DNA of 26,340 bases. It comes from JBCDGZ01 sp038750655. Lineage in GTDB: Bacteria; Bacteroidota; Bacteroidia; Chitinophagales; Saprospiraceae. The translations under genes and the position numbers were made by a program. Below are positions 23,871 to 26,340 of the stretch, piece after piece. The stretch covers positions 1-26,340 of the forward strand of contig JBCDGZ010000115.1 in the NCBI GenBank assembly GCA_038750655.1. The letters run 5' to 3'. The notes under the pieces were generated by a model, which did not search any database, was not told the origin of the DNA, and saw nothing but the letters and a program-made list of their open reading frames with translations. Numbering within the stretch: the stretch's first letter is position 1; every line of letters begins with the position of its first letter.

Positions 23871-24917
23871 CTTTAAACCATAGCAAGCCGTTTGACCATA
23901 ACGGCGGGGAAAAGGCGGCAGACGAGGTTAAAAAAAAATGGATGCCGGCATATACAGGCACGGCGTGTTTGCTCCTTATACGGATAAATTCACATAGTGT
24001 TATCATTTCCCAGCCTTTAATATAAGGCCGGTCAGATATTTTTTAGTTTAGAGATTCAGAAAGGAACAATAATGGGCTGTTGCACCGTTGCCGCATAGCG
24101 GCTGAACTTGCAAAGCAAAGTTTAGAGATTCTAAATCAGGTTGGTGATTGAAGTGCAAATTTTTTCAACAAAAATTAAACACTTTCTTTAGTAGTAGATT
24201 CTTGTAAGATCGTTTTCTCTTGTACGTTTAACTCTGTTGAAGATAGAGTAGTTCTTGTAGTGTATTATTGTCAAAGGTAGTAAATAATTGTTGAATTGAA
24301 CAAATTACCCCTGTTTTTTTCCTTGATGGCCCCATTTGGGGTTTGCTGCATCACTTTTTCACTTTTTCAATGCTTCTTGTAGTGCGGGCTTGATCCGCAT
24401 CGATTGGTCGTTTCTCCGAAAATTTCAAGAATTTTTGAAATGCTATTTACAAAGAATAATTTTACTCATCTATAATTTTCTTTCAATTATTTTCGTCCCG
24501 GTCCCGACACCTCCCTCACCTTACAGGAGCTAATCAAGGCGTTTTTGCCCATCCAACGGGGCATCATGGTATCAATTTTGACAAGAATATTGCTTTTTTT
24601 GAGGAGCACGATAGTGTGCTTAAAAAAGGGGCTATTACGATCGTCAGCATAGCGTCCAGGTGGGGAGAAGAGTAGCCGAAGTAGCGGCTGGAGGTAGAAC
24701 AAAGTGGGCTAGGTAGGACTTTTGTTACAAAGCAAGAGGAAAGAGCCAAAAGAGAAGAGTGACCGCCACCAGAAATAATTGCTTGAGCGCCATCTGCGGG
24801 AAATGGCAATACGATGTAAGGTGATTGCTGATCTGTTTTGGTCACTCTTCTGAAGGAGACACTAATTATTGGCGCTCTCTAACCATAGATATTTATAAGT
24901 CCGCTGTTTCCAGCGAT
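23871..24917. other. About 1 kb without a convincing gene
   Basis: AT-rich DNA upstream of the HYR/dockerin gene. It holds a hairpin GCCGTT/AACGGC at 23887-23905, an A9 run near 23931-23939, a 13-bp direct repeat (24045 and 24119), a GCCGC/GCGGC hairpin at 24090-24102, a CCCC-ATTT-GGGG hairpin near 24330-24341 and a tandem ACTTTTTC pair near 24353-24368. At about 24526-24675 the plus strand reads through some 50 codons without an ATG (GANQGVFAHPTGHHG..., ending ASRWGEE), which may be a gene relic or chance. The left part presumably contains the promoter and leader of the minus-strand gene. Confidence 0.55.
24045..24131. repeat. 13-bp direct repeats flanking a small hairpin
   Basis: AGTTTAGAGATTC occurs at 24045-24057 and again at 24119-24131, 74 bp apart. 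The second copy continues into TTTAGA-GAT-TCTAAA, a perfect 6-bp inverted repeat. Between the copies lies GCCGC-ATA-GCGGC at 24090-24102, itself flanked by TTGCA and TGCAA. This sits about 200-290 bp upstream of the HYR/dockerin start and might be regulatory or a small mobile-element scar. Confidence 0.55.
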
Positions 24918-25181
24918 TTATCGCCTATTATGGACCTGTGATTTCGCATTCTCGTAGCGAGGTTTAAATCGTCCAATAAAATTTTGTAGGCGCTGAATGT
25001 GGTGCTCTATTTTTTCCAGGCCCTTGTCTGTGATGGCAATATTGACCCATTCTCCCTTGAGTGGGCCTCGAACTGTAGCTCTTCCTTTTTTCAAATCCTT
25101 GGCAATCTCTTCAATCGCTCCATGAGGGAGATGTCCGATCAAATCTTCTTCCTGTATCAGATTTCTCAGGTTCTTCTTCAT
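24918..25181 (-). CDS. Small protein, possibly helix-turn-helix
   Basis: An 87-residue basic protein with no signal peptide. The segment LPHGAIEEIAKDLKKGRATV followed by RGPLKGEWVN resembles a helix-turn-helix: a helix with EIAK, a turn, then a recognition-like helix. In related arrangements the pattern IA..L....ATV...L.G.W occurs in lambda-repressor-like domains, but the match here is by eye only. The C-terminal half (ITDKGLEKIEHHIQRLQNFI) looks like a coiled helix. It is divergent from the XRE regulator gene, with 125 bp between the starts, a promoter match and an 18-bp palindrome between them, which suggests shared control. A toxin-antitoxin role was considered but is not supported. Confidence 0.65.
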   Translation of the reverse strand: MKKNLRNLIQEEDLIGHLPHGAIEEIAKDLKKGRATVRGPLKGEWVNIAITDKGLEKIEHHIQRLQNFIGRFKPRYENAKSQVHNRR

Positions 25182-25212
25182 TTTAAAAGGAATTTTTCGT
25201 TGTTTTACTCTA

Positions 25213-25230
25213 CAGCATGTATATATGCTG
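25213..25230. promoter_or_regulatory. 18-bp palindrome, likely operator
   Basis: CAGCATGTATATATGCTG has 8 of 9 matching positions in its half-sites, with perfect outer CAGCAT/ATGCTG arms. It lies between divergent regulator-like genes, directly downstream of a promoter match for the minus-strand gene, so a bound repressor would cover the start of transcription. The XRE protein encoded next door is the natural candidate binder; this is inference. Confidence 0.5.
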
Positions 25231-25260
25231 CAAGATAGATATTTTATTAGTCAATAACAA
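25231..25260 (-). promoter_or_regulatory. Candidate promoter of the 87-residue protein gene
   Basis: On the minus strand TTG (25260-25258) is followed after 20 bp by TATCTTG (25237-25231), close to the Bacteroidota TTG/TAnnTTTG pattern but one T short in the -7 box. The palindrome at 25213-25230 abuts it. On the plus strand, TAATTCTG at 25272-25279 is a one-mismatch -7 match about 28 bp before the XRE start, without an obvious -33 element. Confidence 0.35.
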
Positions 25261-25306
25261 TCATTTTACCTTAATTCTGGCAAAATTTTTCTCAAAGCAA
25301 TATCAA

Positions 25307-25708
25307 ATGAACAATTTAGCCGTAAATCTCAAGCTCATTCGTAAGAAGCGGTGGAACATGAGTCAGGAGAGATTCGCTGAGTTGCTCAACTCGTCCAGGA
25401 GTAAAATCAACTCCTACGAAAATGGCGGGATCGAGCCCAGCATCGAATTCATGATTCGTCTACAAGGACTTACTGGGATTAGCATCCGAGACATCTTTTA
25501 CAGCAGCATCCCCTTAGAGGATATTCCGCAAGCTCCGCTTGAGGTACCCGATAAGGACATTGTGAACGAAGATCTCATTAACTATGAAATCGAGAACATT
25601 ACAGAACTGGTCGATTACGACCAGAAGATTAAGAAGCGCTTTAGGAATATTGAGGAAAGAATTACTGACTTGGAGGGTTTACTGAAACCTCCAGCGGATC
25701 AGGAATAA
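25307..25708 (+). CDS. XRE-family HTH transcriptional regulator
   Basis: A 133-residue cytoplasmic DNA-binding protein. Residues about 3-60 form a Cro/CI-type helix-turn-helix: NLAVNLKLIRKKRWNMSQER, FAELLNSSRSKINSYENG, then PSIEFMIRLQGLTGISIRDI. The C-terminal half is acidic and then coiled-coil-like (YDQKIKKRFRNIEERITDLE), probably for dimerisation. I chose the ATG at 25307 because the HTH begins immediately after it; the open frame extends 30 codons further upstream, but that part encodes an unlikely Cys/Phe-rich segment overlapping the palindrome. The divergent neighbour and shared palindrome suggest an autoregulated switch. Its targets are unknown. Confidence 0.88.
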   Translation: MNNLAVNLKLIRKKRWNMSQERFAELLNSSRSKINSYENGGIEPSIEFMIRLQGLTGISIRDIFYSSIPLEDIPQAPLEVPDKDIVNEDLINYEIENITELVDYDQKIKKRFRNIEERITDLEGLLKPPADQE

Positions 25709-26031
25709 TCATACATCAAGAGCATTAAGTTATTTGGCATCAGTAGGATGCTGTAGCTGTCCCTTGGTCGGTGAGCACTCCTCGGACTTTGCGAAGTTCT
25801 CCATCCTTTAGATTAAAATCGCTTTCTCAGCATAACACAAAAACCATTTGTCACCAGACTCCAGCGTTAGCGTTGATTCGCCTTCGCCCAAAGTTGCCTA
25901 CGTGATTACCATCAGAATGCCGCTGGCTCTGGGAGTTAGGAAAGGGCTGCCCCTACAAAAACGCTACAGCTTAATCCCGCGCAGGCCCTTCGGATCGCCC
26001 ATTTTAACAAGGTCTCAACATCACCAAAGTC
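25709..26031. other. 323-bp spacer between the XRE and PAP2 genes
   Basis: No gene is supported. The GC-richer right half contains AAAGGGCTG at 25941-25949 and CAGGCCCTT at 25982-25990, arms of an imperfect inverted repeat with one bulged base. It might be a terminator for the PAP2 gene read on the minus strand, though no T-run follows, or an intergenic repeat. The rest shows nothing recognisable. Confidence 0.5.
25941..25990. repeat. Imperfect inverted repeat in spacer
   Basis: Arms AAAGGGCTG and CAGGCCCTT pair over eight positions with a single bulged C, enclosing 32 nt. Base composition is richer in GC than nearby spacers. It could be a dispersed palindromic repeat; a genome search for this element would decide. 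Confidence 0.35.
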
Positions 26032-26340
26032 TCAAAATCGCTTGCGAAGCACCACGCCGAAGCTGTCACCCCCTGCCGTTGGCGTCAAGGTAAATCGGCG
26101 CTCCCCATCCTTCTTCTTATGCAACTGCGGCACCAGGATACCCGCCAAAGCCCCCACGCCATAACCAATAATCACATCGCTAGGGTAGTGCTTGCCCGCC
26201 TTGTAACGTAGATAGCCCGTGAGGGCTGGTAGGCTGGCCGCTACGCCCCAAATCAGCGGCTTGAGCTTCGAATCGGGGTGATGATCAATATACACCTTGG
26301 CCGTGAAAAAGGAAAATACACTCACCGTCGAGGTATGCCC
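26032..26340 (-). CDS. PAP2-family phosphatase, N-terminus cut by window edge
   Basis: The last 102 codons of a membrane phosphatase of the PAP2 (type 2 phosphatidic acid phosphatase) family, which remove phosphate from lipid phosphates such as undecaprenyl pyrophosphate or phosphatidic acid derivatives. The window edge falls within motif 2: GHTST is visible, the usual preceding Ser being outside. Motif 3 is complete (R-YKAGK-H-YPS-D), with the catalytic His and Asp. Membrane segments flank it (LIWGVAASLPALTGYLR and VIIGYGVGALAGILVPQL). The C-terminal tail (TAGGDSFGVVLRKRF) is polar. The true start lies outside the window. Substrate is not predictable from this part. Confidence 0.92.
   Translation of the reverse strand, partial: GHTSTVSVFSFFTAKVYIDHHPDSKLKPLIWGVAASLPALTGYLRYKAGKHYPSDVIIGYGVGALAGILVPQLHKKKDGERRFTLTPTAGGDSFGVVLRKRF

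Noticed and set aside
24564..24845. A 93-codon minus-strand open frame in the 1-kb gap
   Set aside because: Composition is rich in Ser, Leu and Cys without domain pattern or plausible start context, and it runs antisense to the more protein-like plus-strand segment.
25675..25692. GGAGGGTTT/AAACCTCC hairpin as a terminator of the XRE gene
   Set aside because: It lies inside the coding sequence, has a bulge and is not followed by a T-run.
24918..25708. Divergent small gene and XRE gene as a toxin-antitoxin pair
   Set aside because: Toxin-antitoxin genes are nearly always co-directional and overlapping or adjacent; here they diverge, and the small protein has no toxin motif.
25848..26093. An 81-codon plus-strand open frame overlapping the PAP2 gene end
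   Set aside because: It overlaps the real PAP2 coding sequence on the other strand and shows no recognisable feature.

Overview
The window looks like a chromosomal segment of a marine or environmental member of the Bacteroidota, most likely the Saprospiraceae/Lewinella-type lineage. I infer this from two giant HYR-module proteins ending in type IX secretion (T9SS) sorting domains, a PorP/SprF-family protein, a PD40-OmpA protein, 2TM-domain proteins, AT-rich spacers and the lack of strong Shine-Dalgarno sequences. No rRNA, tRNA, CRISPR array or intact insertion sequence was seen. The species call is inference.

Layout, left to right. (a) 1-9403 is mostly plus-strand housekeeping and envelope genes: a penicillin-acylase-family Ntn hydrolase with a small membrane protein 3 nt behind it; a 2TM protein; an exported protein of unknown function; the RNA-binding transcription factor Tex behind a hairpin-rich leader; a second 2TM protein on the minus strand, tail to tail with tex; and an outer-membrane barrel/DUF3179 lipoprotein pair. 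(b) 9461-23870 is a minus-strand block for surface display. A 1648-residue HYR/cohesin/dockerin protein with a type A sorting domain has its own terminator. It is followed by an apparent operon of a 1956-residue cohesin/HYR/Ig adhesin with a type B (gliding-motility-associated) sorting domain, a PorP/SprF protein and a PD40-OmpA-SPOR protein, ended by a strong intrinsic terminator at 9461-9491. (c) 23871-24917 is about 1 kb with no convincing gene but with several small repeats. (d) 24918-25708 is a divergent pair, a small possible HTH protein and an XRE-type regulator, with an 18-bp palindrome between them next to a good promoter match. (e) After a 323-bp spacer the window ends inside a PAP2-family phosphatase gene.

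The most interesting system is block (b). By family knowledge, SprF-like proteins assist secretion of type B cargo, and OmpA/SPOR domains bind peptidoglycan, so the three-gene operon reads as giant adhesin plus its outer-membrane partner plus a cell-wall anchor. The neighbouring secreted protein carries a dockerin-like segment between two cohesin-like domains, while the adhesin starts with two cohesin-like domains. A cellulosome-like cohesin/dockerin contact holding the two giants together is a testable inference. The adhesin gene also contains two separate tandem module families with exact nucleotide periods of 240 and 252 bp, a sign of recent internal duplication.
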